Shown here piece by piece: positions 1 through 7,540 of a DNA stretch of 25,568 nucleotides (the stretch's first letter is position 1; every line of letters begins with the position of its first letter). The DNA is from Thermoplasmata archaeon (lineage in GTDB: Archaea > Thermoplasmatota > Thermoplasmata > Halarchaeoplasmatales > Halarchaeoplasmataceae). Where the stretch lies: contig JAFDTZ010000010.1 in the NCBI GenBank assembly GCA_019594305.1, forward strand, positions 1-25,568, in the 5' to 3' direction. The notes beneath the pieces are model-generated. The model did no database searches. It was not told the origin of the DNA and saw nothing but the letters and a program-made list of their open reading frames with translations. The position numbers and the translations under genes are program-made.

Positions 1-348
1 AGAAGGGGCTCCGAGGATATGGTGCGACGGCTCGACAGCTTCGTGTTGGACTTAAGAAGTAATAACTTTCTAACAACTTCTCCGGGGGTATACAGGGGAG
101 AAGTGTTATCGAATCTTAACATTACCCGATTAGAGGAGATATATCCGCCGGAGGCCTTAAGATTTCATTACCGCATAGAATTCGAGGACAACAGCGGTTA
201 TACTGACAGCTACACCACTTCATTCGAAACCTCGAATATGCCATCGGAAGAGGATATCTATGCTAAGAGTACTTCCGTAGTGATAACGGAGGGATCCGGA
301 AGGACACGCCTCGCCAGGATGACGGTTTACATATGGGGGATGAACTGA
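1..348 (+). CDS. C-terminal part of an unrecognised, probably secreted protein (5' partial)
   Basis: The frame is open from the first base of the window, so the gene may begin upstream; an internal ATG lies at 19. The visible 115 or so residues are hydrophilic, rich in Ser, Thr and Tyr, and have no transmembrane segment. They resemble the extracellular beta-rich part of archaeal pilin-like proteins, but I recognise no family. The stop TGA (346-348) overlaps the ATG of the next gene in a TGATG arrangement, so the two are probably translated as a unit. Because the next protein has a pilin-type N-terminus, this one may also belong to a pseudopilin or surface-appendage cluster; that is inference from position only. 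Confidence 0.55.
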   Translation, partial: RRGSEDMVRRLDSFVLDLRSNNFLTTSPGVYRGEVLSNLNITRLEEIYPPEALRFHYRIEFEDNSGYTDSYTTSFETSNMPSEEDIYAKSTSVVITEGSGRTRLARMTVYIWGMN

Positions 349-875
349 TGAGAGGCAACAAGCGAGGCGTATTCACCCTCTACGAAGCGGCTCTTTTCTT
401 TGTCTTCTTGATAATAGCGTCCTCCATCATCTCGGCCTACGCCAGTTATCCGGGTGAAGATTTCAACACTCGAAAAAATTTCTCTCGTTACTGTGAAGAA
501 TCCCGAAAGGCACTTCTTGGAGCCACCATAGAGGAGACCGGTTATATTAGTAAAGAGGGGCAGGAAGTTATCCGAAGGGATGTAACCGTTCGTATGCTGT
601 TACTGGAACAGATATACCTCGAAGGCATTGGCGTACCTCGGGAAAATTTCTCCTACCAACACGACATACGCATCTTGGCCAACAGGCATTTTCGTTATAA
701 CTGGATATTAAGGGCGTCATCCGATGGTACACCAGACCTGATAATCGGAAGAAACGAACTGTTCGACAGCGTGGATGATATGCAGGACCGACTGAGTGGA
801 AATGCCACCTCATCCACATGGTCGGACGAAGGGTTTGAAGGCAGAGTCGAGATAACTCTTTATCTATTCGAGTGA
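348..875 (+). CDS. Pilin-like secreted protein with class III-type N-terminus
   Basis: A 175-residue protein. A short basic N-terminus ending in Lys-Arg-Gly is followed by a Glu-containing hydrophobic helix of about 22 residues (roughly residues 8-32), then a hydrophilic domain. This is the layout of archaeal type IV pilins and pseudopilins, cut by a PibD/EppA-type prepilin peptidase just before the helix. No cysteine lipobox is present. I chose the ATG at 348 over the in-frame ATG at 333 because 348 overlaps the upstream TGA and has a GGGGGA stretch about 8 nt before it. The product is probably an envelope or appendage subunit; no assembly ATPase or platform gene is in the window, so a filament cannot be inferred. 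Family assignment is tentative. Confidence 0.6.
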   Translation: MRGNKRGVFTLYEAALFFVFLIIASSIISAYASYPGEDFNTRKNFSRYCEESRKALLGATIEETGYISKEGQEVIRRDVTVRMLLLEQIYLEGIGVPRENFSYQHDIRILANRHFRYNWILRASSDGTPDLIIGRNELFDSVDDMQDRLSGNATSSTWSDEGFEGRVEITLYLFE

Positions 876-881
876 CGTGGG

Positions 882-892
882 AAAATATATTA
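882..892 (+). promoter_or_regulatory. TATA element of the coaBC operon
   Basis: An AAAATATATTA element preceded by purines (BRE-like). Its centre is about 28 nt before the ATG at 916, as expected for a leaderless or near-leaderless archaeal transcript. It lies inside a possible longer reading that begins with GTG at 877, which argues that GTG is not the real start. Confidence 0.6.
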
Positions 893-915
893 ACGTGCTC
901 TACAACTATTATGTT

Positions 916-2088
916 ATGCACCCGTCAAATCATATCCGTGAGTCTAAAGGAACAGACTTAAGGGGAAAAAGAATCGTCCTAGGTGTCACAGGCAGCATAG
1001 CCGCAGTTGAATGCGTAAAACTCGTACGTGAATTGATCCGTGAAGGTGCGCAGGTATGCTGTGTTATGACCGATGCCGCTCGGACCATCATACATCCTTA
1101 TGCACTCGATTTTGCCAGTGGAAATCAGACCATAACTGAAATAACCGGTATGGTTGAGCACGTGTCCCTGTGCGGAGATGTTCCTGATAAGGCCGATATT
1201 TACATTATATCTCCTGCAACAGCCAATACAATCTCCAAGATAGCCACGGGTATAGATGATACTCCGGTGACTACCTTTGCGACCACGGCCATGGGCTCCG
1301 GCGTACCAATAGTGATAGTCCCGGCGATGCACAAGAGCATGTATCAACATCCCGTGGTGATAGACAATATAGAGCGTCTCAAATCCCTGGGGATCACTTT
1401 TGTAGGACCTAATTTACAAGAAGGTACCGCTAAGATAGCCTCTATGGCACAGATAGTTGACGAAATCGTAAGAACCCTCGACCGTAGATTGGCGAACCGA
1501 AAAATAATAGTGGTTACCGGGAGAAGCCAGGAACCGATGGACTCCATGAGGGTGATAACCAATCGTGCAACGGGTAAGAGCGGTATAGAACTCGCCAGGA
1601 GAGCCTATCGAAGGGGGGCGGACGTGGAGCTCTGGTGCGGTAATGTGGTATGTGAAATACCCGATTGGATACCATGTAACTATTTTGACACCATGGAAGA
1701 CCTAATGGGCCTGGCAGAAGAAGTACGTGGTACTTTGATCGTACCCGCCGCGCTATCGGACTTCGGTCTTAAAGAAATAGATGATAACAAGATACCATCA
1801 TCCGAACCATTGGAATTGACCCTGGAACCCCTGCCTAAATTCATCGACGTGGTGAAGGATAGAACGGACTTGCTCGTTGCGTACAAGGCCGCCGACACGA
1901 GGGATGAAGCAGTCGAGAAGGCGGAGGGTATGGTCACTCAGGGAAGAGCCGATGTCGTTGTGGCCAATTCAATTAAAGATGTTAGAAAGGGAATAAACAG
2001 GATATACATAACCAGGGATGGGAAATGGTACGAAGGCAGAAAGAGAGATATCGCCGATAGAGTTTTGGACAACATCGAGAAACCATGA
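916..2088 (+). CDS. coaBC: Bifunctional phosphopantothenoylcysteine decarboxylase / phosphopantothenate-cysteine ligase
   Basis: Coenzyme A biosynthesis: joins cysteine to 4'-phosphopantothenate and decarboxylates the product to 4'-phosphopantetheine. The N-terminal FMN-dependent CoaC domain (about residues 15-185) shows GVTGSIAA, an EHVSL histidine, SPATANT and PAMHKSM. The C-terminal CoaB domain (about 190-390) shows VTGRSQEP, ITNRATGKSG and AALSDF. The usual bacterial PXMN motif reads PAMH, and I see no counterpart of the bacterial flap cysteine; this may be the archaeal version. The start at 916 (390 residues) is preferred to a GTG at 877 because a TATA element lies at 882-892. The gene overlaps the pantoate kinase start by ATGA, so both CoA enzymes are in one operon. 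Confidence 0.93.
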   Translation: MHPSNHIRESKGTDLRGKRIVLGVTGSIAAVECVKLVRELIREGAQVCCVMTDAARTIIHPYALDFASGNQTITEITGMVEHVSLCGDVPDKADIYIISPATANTISKIATGIDDTPVTTFATTAMGSGVPIVIVPAMHKSMYQHPVVIDNIERLKSLGITFVGPNLQEGTAKIASMAQIVDEIVRTLDRRLANRKIIVVTGRSQEPMDSMRVITNRATGKSGIELARRAYRRGADVELWCGNVVCEIPDWIPCNYFDTMEDLMGLAEEVRGTLIVPAALSDFGLKEIDDNKIPSSEPLELTLEPLPKFIDVVKDRTDLLVAYKAADTRDEAVEKAEGMVTQGRADVVVANSIKDVRKGINRIYITRDGKWYEGRKRDIADRVLDNIEKP

Positions 2089-2957
2089 CATCAAAAGCTT
2101 TCTGCCCGGCCCACATAACCGGTTTCTTCACGGTATCCGAAAATCATCTTGATCCGGAAATGGTGGGCTCCAGGGGCGCCGGATTTTCCATCGACATGGG
2201 AGCTCATGCCGAAGTAGATGTCGGAGGTACGGGTTGGAGCATAACGGTCAACGGTAAGAGAAGTTCCTTTCTATTGGTTGAGAAGGTAGTTAGATATTTT
2301 GCTCCCGGCGGTAGTGTAGATATTATAACCGACGTACCCTTTAGCCAGGGCCTCGGTATGAGCGGTGCGTGCGCCCTGTCCGTAGGTCTGGCGGTATGCG
2401 CCGAGATCGGTCGTCCGAGAGAAGATGCGGTTAGAGAAGCACACAGGGCGGAGGTGTTCTGCCGCACCGGTCTGGGAGACGTGGTCGCCCAGTCCCAAGG
2501 TGGTTTTGAGGTAAGGTTAAAGGAAGGTTTACCACCCAATGGAGAGATTAAAAAAATTGAGATCGAAAAGGAACTTGTTATAGCCGTTTTGGGCCAACCT
2601 CTGTTAACCGCCGATGTACTGAACGATTTAGCGTTGACCGGATGGGTCAACATGATCGGTGGTGACTGTATGGCCGATTTTATCACGGATAAAAGCTTTG
2701 ATAATTTTCTTGAACTGTCAAACCGCTTTGCCCACGAAACAGAATTCATCAAAGGCCCGGTGAGACATGCACTGATGGAAGCTCAGGATATTGGTAAGGG
2801 CAGCATGTGTATGATAGGTAATTCTGTTTTTTTCACAGGTGACATCAATAAACTATACCAGACCTTCGCGGATCTGACAGGTCATAAGAATGTATTCATC
2901 GTTAAAATCGATAACAACGGTGCTAGGCTGGTAGAATCATCTAGCAAGGGTGAATAA
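2085..2957 (+). CDS. Pantoate kinase (archaeal CoA pathway, GHMP kinase family)
   Basis: A 290-residue GHMP-superfamily kinase of the archaeal pantoate kinase family (COG1829). It phosphorylates pantoate to 4-phosphopantoate with ATP, replacing bacterial pantothenate synthetase plus kinase together with a separate phosphopantothenate synthetase, which is not in this window. Visible signatures are CPAHITGFF at residues 7-15, GSRGAG at 28-33, and the ATP-binding GHMP loop PFSQGLGMSG at 85-94. The ATG overlaps the coaBC stop (ATGA at 2085-2088), so translation is probably coupled. The 3' end overlaps the convergent DUF357 gene by 21 bp. Confidence 0.9.
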   Translation: MTSKAFCPAHITGFFTVSENHLDPEMVGSRGAGFSIDMGAHAEVDVGGTGWSITVNGKRSSFLLVEKVVRYFAPGGSVDIITDVPFSQGLGMSGACALSVGLAVCAEIGRPREDAVREAHRAEVFCRTGLGDVVAQSQGGFEVRLKEGLPPNGEIKKIEIEKELVIAVLGQPLLTADVLNDLALTGWVNMIGGDCMADFITDKSFDNFLELSNRFAHETEFIKGPVRHALMEAQDIGKGSMCMIGNSVFFTGDINKLYQTFADLTGHKNVFIVKIDNNGARLVESSSKGE

Positions 2958-3221
2958 CTCGTCGTCACCACCGGTTTCGAAAAGACCTATACGGGCGCCG
3001 GCATCCAGCCATCCGTGTGCGTAGTTGACACATGCGAATGCGTCATCCAATTGTTCTTCCTCGAAAAAGTGCTCGGCATCGGAATAATATGATACCGCCA
3101 TCTTGAGAAAATCCTGAGCCACGGGGTATAGATGTGACCTTCTAGGTGCGAGTATGTCAACTTTCTCTAAGGCATTTTTGGTTTTTTCAAGATATTTCTT
3201 TAACCTCTCCTCGGATACCAT
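2937..3221 (-). CDS. DUF357 family archaeal protein
   Basis: A 94-residue, largely helical acidic protein of the archaeal DUF357 family. Conserved-looking stretches are the YYSDAEHFF segment near residue 45 and AFACVNYAHGWLDAGARIGLF near 62-82. The biochemical role of the family is unknown to me. It starts 2 nt after the herA stop, and an AAGGTGGT Shine-Dalgarno sits 6 nt before its ATG inside the herA 3' end, so it is probably co-transcribed and translationally coupled with herA. Its last 21 bp overlap the 3' end of pantoate kinase on the other strand. Confidence 0.85.
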   Translation of the reverse strand: MVSEERLKKYLEKTKNALEKVDILAPRRSHLYPVAQDFLKMAVSYYSDAEHFFEEEQLDDAFACVNYAHGWLDAGARIGLFETGGDDELFTLAR

Positions 3222-3223
3222 GT

Positions 3224-4720
3224 CTATACCACCTTGATGGACGCACCGCCGTCCTGAGATTCCCTCGGTCTTATGTCAACTATGAGTGGTTCGGAGAGTC
3301 CGCCTCCCGATATGATAGCCTCGCCTATGGGCAATCGCTGTATCTCTTCCGTCATATCCTTGGTGATCCCCTCCACTGAAGATTCTATGGCGCGGAGGTC
3401 GTTTGGGTTGGTTACCTTGAGTATTATCTGTGTGTTGCACTGGCTGAGTACATTCTTATCCACTTTGGCGGCCCGTTGGGTAATTATCCCCAGGCCGAGG
3501 CCGAATTTTCTACCTTCGCTGGCGATGGTTTGAAATATCTCTGACGATTCTATCTTACCCTGCTGAGGGCAGAAGTTGTGTGCTTCTTCAGCAAATAGGA
3601 TCATAGGTGGTATCTTGTTTCTCTTCCTAAGCTCGAAGAGGGCGGTCGCCAACCGGTTTACCACGAAACCCTGTACATCGGGCGGAGTGCCCTTCAGTGT
3701 GATTATAGCCGTTTTACCTTTACGGACTATCTCGTCCATCCTTGTGCCTTTATCCGTGAAGAGCCCCTTTCTGTCAAGGTCCTCAAGGTTACGTATCATA
3801 CTGCTTACATCATCCTCTTCGTTCTTTTTTAACAGTATGATAAGATCCTTGATATCAAAAAAACCTTTTACCGCCTCTAACCTTGACATGGCACTTTCAA
3901 GTGTGGAAACATTTGACTTTCTTTTTGACATCTTCATCATGCTGAGAAGATCTGTTGGTCTCATGTTTTTAAAGGTAAAACTGAGTCTTCTCGAGCCTGG
4001 GTTGATCTCCGGATTCGGTGAAAACTCCGTTATCACTTCTCCGTAACCTCTGGGGTAAACTCCGAAGTCATTTGATTCGTCCACCTTGCCGGGTTTGGCA
4101 AGAGAGGCGTACTCACCATGGGGATCGAGAATGACCATGGTCACCCCATGTTTCATCATCTCTTCTATAACAACACCGGTGGTATAACTCTTACCACTTC
4201 CTGTCTTTGCCAGTACAGATAGATGTTTCTGGGCGATGGAGTTTATGTTAAGATTTACAGGTATGTCGTGTCCGCTCAGTTTACCTATGTATGCCCCTGT
4301 ATCATCATTTTTCAGGCCGAGTACATCCCTTATCAACTTCTCCTGGGCAAAGTATATCTTCTCTCCCGCTCTGAAAGGGTTACTGGGTAGTTTTAGTAGT
4401 CCCCTTTGATCCCTATAACCGATGATATGTATATGGCCTATCATTGACTCCTCTATCTCAACATCCTTTCCCTCTGATAGTTCCATAGCCTTCTCGATGG
4501 ACACATTCGTTCTTCTCTCGATACTGTCTACCCTACCCAGAACGGTACCTGCCGTGGAGTGTTCTATCATAACATATTCCCCTTTGTCCGCAGGTGTGCA
4601 TATGTTACACTGGAGCATGGTAGTACCAACATCGCCAAAAGTAATGCCGACTAATCCGCCCCCATTGGAATCGTCCTTCCGTTCCTGATGCTCCGTCAGA
4701 CACATCCCATCCATATTCAT
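3224..4720 (-). CDS. herA: HerA-type hexameric DNA translocase/helicase
   Basis: A 498-residue ATPase of the HerA/FtsK superfamily (DUF87). A beta-barrel HAS domain occupies about residues 20-150. Walker A is AKTGSGKSYT at 171-180, followed by LDPHGEY at about 198-204. Walker B is MILFAEEAH at about 373-381, then an SEGRKFG arginine segment and an ITQRAAKVD sensor near 412-421. HerA normally works with the NurA nuclease and Mre11-Rad50 in double-strand-break end resection; none of those partners is in the window, and the next gene is DUF357. An A/T-rich TTTTTAAT element about 20 nt upstream suggests a near-leaderless start at the ATG at 4720. ATG codons at 4714 and 4705 are possible alternatives. 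Confidence 0.88.
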   Translation of the reverse strand: MNMDGMCLTEHQERKDDSNGGGLVGITFGDVGTTMLQCNICTPADKGEYVMIEHSTAGTVLGRVDSIERRTNVSIEKAMELSEGKDVEIEESMIGHIHIIGYRDQRGLLKLPSNPFRAGEKIYFAQEKLIRDVLGLKNDDTGAYIGKLSGHDIPVNLNINSIAQKHLSVLAKTGSGKSYTTGVVIEEMMKHGVTMVILDPHGEYASLAKPGKVDESNDFGVYPRGYGEVITEFSPNPEINPGSRRLSFTFKNMRPTDLLSMMKMSKRKSNVSTLESAMSRLEAVKGFFDIKDLIILLKKNEEDDVSSMIRNLEDLDRKGLFTDKGTRMDEIVRKGKTAIITLKGTPPDVQGFVVNRLATALFELRKRNKIPPMILFAEEAHNFCPQQGKIESSEIFQTIASEGRKFGLGLGIITQRAAKVDKNVLSQCNTQIILKVTNPNDLRAIESSVEGITKDMTEEIQRLPIGEAIISGGGLSEPLIVDIRPRESQDGGASIKVV

Positions 4721-4751
4721 AATATGGTGTTCTGATTAAAAAGATTTACCC

Positions 4752-5090
4752 TCAACATGTTAAATGAAAAGCACCCGCTAGCCTTGTTTCCCTCTTCAAT
4801 TCTTCGTTATACCTCTCACAGGCCTTTTTTGTAGGATGGTGTTCCAGGGTAAAATCAAGCTTTTCGACCAGTTCTTTTGGTACTGTCATCATGCCACTGC
4901 TTCCGGTTCCTATTATCAATAGCTCCGGTTCGTATTCCATTACGACCTTCAGGTCTTCCAGACTTAGTATATGCCCTTCCTTCCTCCACCATCCGCTTCT
5001 TACCTCTTTATCGAGCAGGATGACGTCTTCCCTGTACGTAACAGCGTCTATGACGATTTTACCAAAGGAATAGCTCTCTATCCAAGACAT
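4752..5090 (-). CDS. Mth938-like domain protein (DUF498 fold)
   Basis: A 112-residue protein matching the Mth938-like domain: a SWIESYSFGKIVID start, an RSGWWRKEGH segment, an LLIIGTGSSGMM core, and a CERYNEE plus HLTC ending. Homologues include the mitochondrial assembly factor NDUFAF3 and bacterial DUF498 proteins; a biochemical activity is not established. I chose the ATG at 5090 over a TTG at 5207, because the extra N-terminal 39 residues are not family-like and would run over an A/T-rich promoter-like stretch at 5103-5121. It lies upstream of herA on the same strand with 31 nt between, but herA seems to have its own promoter there. It is divergent from the lipoprotein at 5210. Confidence 0.85.
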   Translation of the reverse strand: MSWIESYSFGKIVIDAVTYREDVILLDKEVRSGWWRKEGHILSLEDLKVVMEYEPELLIIGTGSSGMMTVPKELVEKLDFTLEHHPTKKACERYNEELKRETRLAGAFHLTC

Positions 5091-5163
5091 GATATCCGTA
5101 TATCTTTTAATACGTAAAAAGTGTTTTCCGTATACGGATTGTAGCACACTCCGCTGGAAAAAA

Positions 5164-5172
5164 GATTTATAT
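5164..5172 (+). promoter_or_regulatory. TATA element and SD for the 5210 lipoprotein gene
   Basis: GATTTATAT preceded by an A-run (BRE-like). Transcription would start near 5194, leaving a short leader with an AGGTG Shine-Dalgarno at 5199-5203, 6 nt before the ATG at 5210. The SD decides in favour of 5210 over the GTG at 5201. Confidence 0.55.
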
Positions 5173-5209
5173 CTTGTGGCCCTGATTGGTACAACGATAG
5201 GTGTCAATT

Positions 5210-5605
5210 ATGAACTCGAAAAGCTGGTTCACATGGATCGTATTGTGTACGATTTTTATCTTGTTGTCTCTCAGCGGGTGCCTCACCGATAATGATGACG
5301 AAGAAGATATAGAACTACCGATTGGGATGTGGAAGTATGAGGTGGGCGGTGAAGTCCTTTCTGTTAGTTACATCGACGCAGACGGCACCGGTTACAAGCA
5401 TGACTACGACAGTGAGAGAGAGGATTTCACTTGGGAGCTGCAGGAAGATGGGAGGATCAAGATAACATACCAAGAGAATGACACCGTCGAGGTGCTGAGT
5501 TACCGGTTTGAACGGGACGGTGAAGTTCTATGGGTCGAAAACGTGTACGGCACACGATATCGATTCGTCAGGGTGGATGAAGATGAGGAAATAGAGTTCC
5601 CATGA
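5210..5605 (+). CDS. Small secreted lipoprotein, unknown function
   Basis: A 131-residue protein. An N-terminal hydrophobic signal of about 20 residues ends in the lipobox LSGC with cysteine at residue 24. An Asp/Glu-rich linker and a beta-strand-rich domain follow (WKYEVGGEVLSVSY, FTWELQEDGRIKITY, YRFERDGEVLWVEN), resembling lipocalin-like or DUF5640-type small domains. The C-terminus is acidic. It is probably anchored by a lipid on the outer face of the cytoplasmic membrane. It is a single gene with its own promoter, divergent from the Mth938-like gene and followed by a separate promoter for the transporter operon. No specific ligand can be inferred. Confidence 0.75.
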   Translation: MNSKSWFTWIVLCTIFILLSLSGCLTDNDDEEDIELPIGMWKYEVGGEVLSVSYIDADGTGYKHDYDSEREDFTWELQEDGRIKITYQENDTVEVLSYRFERDGEVLWVENVYGTRYRFVRVDEDEEIEFP

Positions 5606-5635
5606 GTGTAAGTATGGAAAGCAGCCGAGGACAAT

Positions 5636-5645
5636 CTATTTATAG
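5636..5645 (+). promoter_or_regulatory. TATA element of the transporter-korDABC operon
   Basis: CTATTTATAG lies about 40 nt before the ATG at 5681. The predicted start near 5665 leaves a leader of about 16 nt that contains CGGAG (5668-5672), 8 nt before the ATG. Confidence 0.55.
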
Positions 5646-5680
5646 GGATTGTACATCGAACCCGCAACGGAGCCCCCTCC

Positions 5681-7261
5681 ATGTCCGATAAGAAAAAAAA
5701 ATCAGACTCTGTGTCTGACATCCAGCCTCCCGACGATATTAAGGGGGGCGTCAATCAGGTACTGGAGACTTATTTCAGCGGCGGTGATATATACAAAACA
5801 TTTGGACTGGTAGCCGGTCCCATCGCATTTCTGCTCATCATGTTGATGCCTACACCCGTGGGTATGACGGAATCGGCCAAGATAGTGGCGGCAGTAACCG
5901 TATTTACAGCTTTCTGGTGGATCACCGAGGCCGTGCCGATACCTATCGCATCTTTGTTACCATTGATATTACTTCCTCTGTTCAGCGCCACGGACATGAG
6001 CACCACCGCATCCCAGTATGCACATCCCCTGATCTTCCTCTTCCTGGGCGGTTTCATACTAGCCCAGGGTATGACAAAATGGAACCTTCACAAGAGGATC
6101 GCACTTCATATTATCCTTATCGTTGGTACCAAACCAAAATACATCATATTAGGTTTCATGGTGGCATCGGCATTCCTATCTATGTGGATATCCAACACAG
6201 CTACCGCCGTTATGATGATGCCTATGGGTATAGCGGTGGCGGACCTCGCGTCAAGAAACAGTAAGGATGGTGAGAAGGGACTGATAAGGTTCATCATCGC
6301 TCTCATGCTGGGTATAGCTTTCGGCTGCACCATAGGTGGTATCGGAACATTGATAGGAACTCCACCTAATGCACTATTTGCAGCAAACATATCTTCTTAC
6401 ACCGGCGCTCCTGAAATATCATTCTTCCAGTGGATGAAGATAGGAGTTCCACTTGTGGTCATATTCCTTCCTATAGCGTGGTTCCTCTTAGTATATGTAG
6501 TATATCCCATGAAGCTCAAAGACATCCCCGGGGGCATGGATTACATAAAGAACGAACTGAAGAATCTGGGCAAGATGAAAAGAGGCGAAATTACGGTGGC
6601 GTTGGTCTTCGAGACCGTTGCTCTCTTATGGCTTACCCGCCCCATTCTAGAAACCCATATCATCCCCGGAATAAACGATTCAATAATAGCCCTGGCAGGT
6701 GCGGTTGTCTTGTTCGTTATACCTGTAAATCTTTCAAAGAGGGAATTCGCTCTGGACTGGAAGCATGCAGTCAAGATACCTTGGGGCGTGCTTCTACTTT
6801 TCGGAGGCGGTTTGGCCATCGCAAAGGCCTTTTTGGATACCGGTCTGGCAGCGTACATTGGCGACGGATTAACGTGGCTGCAATTCCTACCGTTACCCCT
6901 CCTTATTTTATCCATAGGTCTGTTCACAGCATTTCTATCCGAAGTTACTTCCAATACCGCCACCGTGGCATTGTTACTCCCCATAATGACGGCCATGTCC
7001 TTGGCCATGTCCATTCATCCCATGCTGTTGATGCTGACAGTTACCATCTCAGGCAGTTTGGTCTTCATGTTACCTGTGGGTACCCCGCCCAACGCCATAG
7101 TTTTCGCAAGTGGAAAATTGACCATACCCGCTATGTCTAAGGCTGGTTTACCCATAAAGATAGTATTGATGCTGGTACTTACGGTACTTATGTACGTGAT
7201 CATAATGCCTATCATGGGTATCGACCCTACAACGGTACCGTCCTGGGCTAACGCGATATAG
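5681..7261 (+). CDS. DASS (SLC13) family sodium-coupled carboxylate/anion symporter
   Basis: A 526-residue polytopic membrane protein. Both halves of the inverted-repeat DASS fold are visible, each with its Ser-Asn-Thr substrate/Na+ motif (SNT at 171-173 and 424-426) and a GTPPN loop (226-230 and 467-471). A charged cytoplasmic N-terminus of about 40 residues precedes the first membrane helix. Family members import C4- to C6-dicarboxylates, tricarboxylates or sulfate with Na+; the substrate is not determined by sequence. Only 12 nt separate it from korD, and korDABC follows without a gap, suggesting uptake of a 2-oxoacid or dicarboxylate (for example 2-oxoglutarate) for the oxidoreductase. 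That coupling is inference from operon structure. Confidence 0.92.
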   Translation: MSDKKKKSDSVSDIQPPDDIKGGVNQVLETYFSGGDIYKTFGLVAGPIAFLLIMLMPTPVGMTESAKIVAAVTVFTAFWWITEAVPIPIASLLPLILLPLFSATDMSTTASQYAHPLIFLFLGGFILAQGMTKWNLHKRIALHIILIVGTKPKYIILGFMVASAFLSMWISNTATAVMMMPMGIAVADLASRNSKDGEKGLIRFIIALMLGIAFGCTIGGIGTLIGTPPNALFAANISSYTGAPEISFFQWMKIGVPLVVIFLPIAWFLLVYVVYPMKLKDIPGGMDYIKNELKNLGKMKRGEITVALVFETVALLWLTRPILETHIIPGINDSIIALAGAVVLFVIPVNLSKREFALDWKHAVKIPWGVLLLFGGGLAIAKAFLDTGLAAYIGDGLTWLQFLPLPLLILSIGLFTAFLSEVTSNTATVALLLPIMTAMSLAMSIHPMLLMLTVTISGSLVFMLPVGTPPNAIVFASGKLTIPAMSKAGLPIKIVLMLVLTVLMYVIIMPIMGIDPTTVPSWANAI

Positions 7262-7273
7262 AAGGGTGTTTAA

Positions 7274-7540
7274 ATGGAAAAAGAAGAGAAAAAGAAAGGT
7301 CAAAAATGCTGGCAGGTCGAAGCGAAGAAAAAAAAGGGCGATCTTTGTGTCATATACGATCGGTGCAAAGGCTGCGGTTTTTGTATAGAGTTCTGCCCGG
7401 TAGATGCCCTGGAACCTTCCAGTAATACAACCGATAAAGGCTATTATCCACCGACGATGAAGGGCGGATGCATACTTTGCGGTAAATGTGAAAAGATGTG
7501 TCCGGAATTCGCAATATATGTAAAGGAGGAAAAAGAATGA
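7274..7540 (+). CDS. korD: 2-oxoacid:ferredoxin oxidoreductase, delta (ferredoxin) subunit
   Basis: An 88-residue protein with two 4Fe-4S motifs, CKGCGFCIEFCP and CILCGKCEKMCP, after a lysine-rich N-terminus. In archaeal 2-oxoglutarate:ferredoxin oxidoreductases this subunit passes electrons from the TPP-containing beta subunit to external ferredoxin. An AGAAGGGTG Shine-Dalgarno (7260-7268) precedes the ATG at 7274. The TGA (7538-7540) overlaps the korA start. It is the first gene of korD-A-B-C and lies 12 nt after the DASS transporter. Confidence 0.92.
   Translation: MEKEEKKKGQKCWQVEAKKKKGDLCVIYDRCKGCGFCIEFCPVDALEPSSNTTDKGYYPPTMKGGCILCGKCEKMCPEFAIYVKEEKE

Noticed and set aside
877..915. GTG start for coaBC at 877
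   Set aside because: A TATA element (882-892) sits within the added segment, and the added residues have no family similarity.
2204..2752. 182-codon minus-strand frame opposite pantoate kinase
   Set aside because: Antisense shadow of a conserved GHMP kinase gene with no family similarity and no promoter or SD.
6430..7140. 236-codon open frame on the plus strand inside the DASS transporter
   Set aside because: Shadow frame: low-complexity composition rich in His, Arg and Ser, no start signal, and fully inside a well-supported transporter gene.
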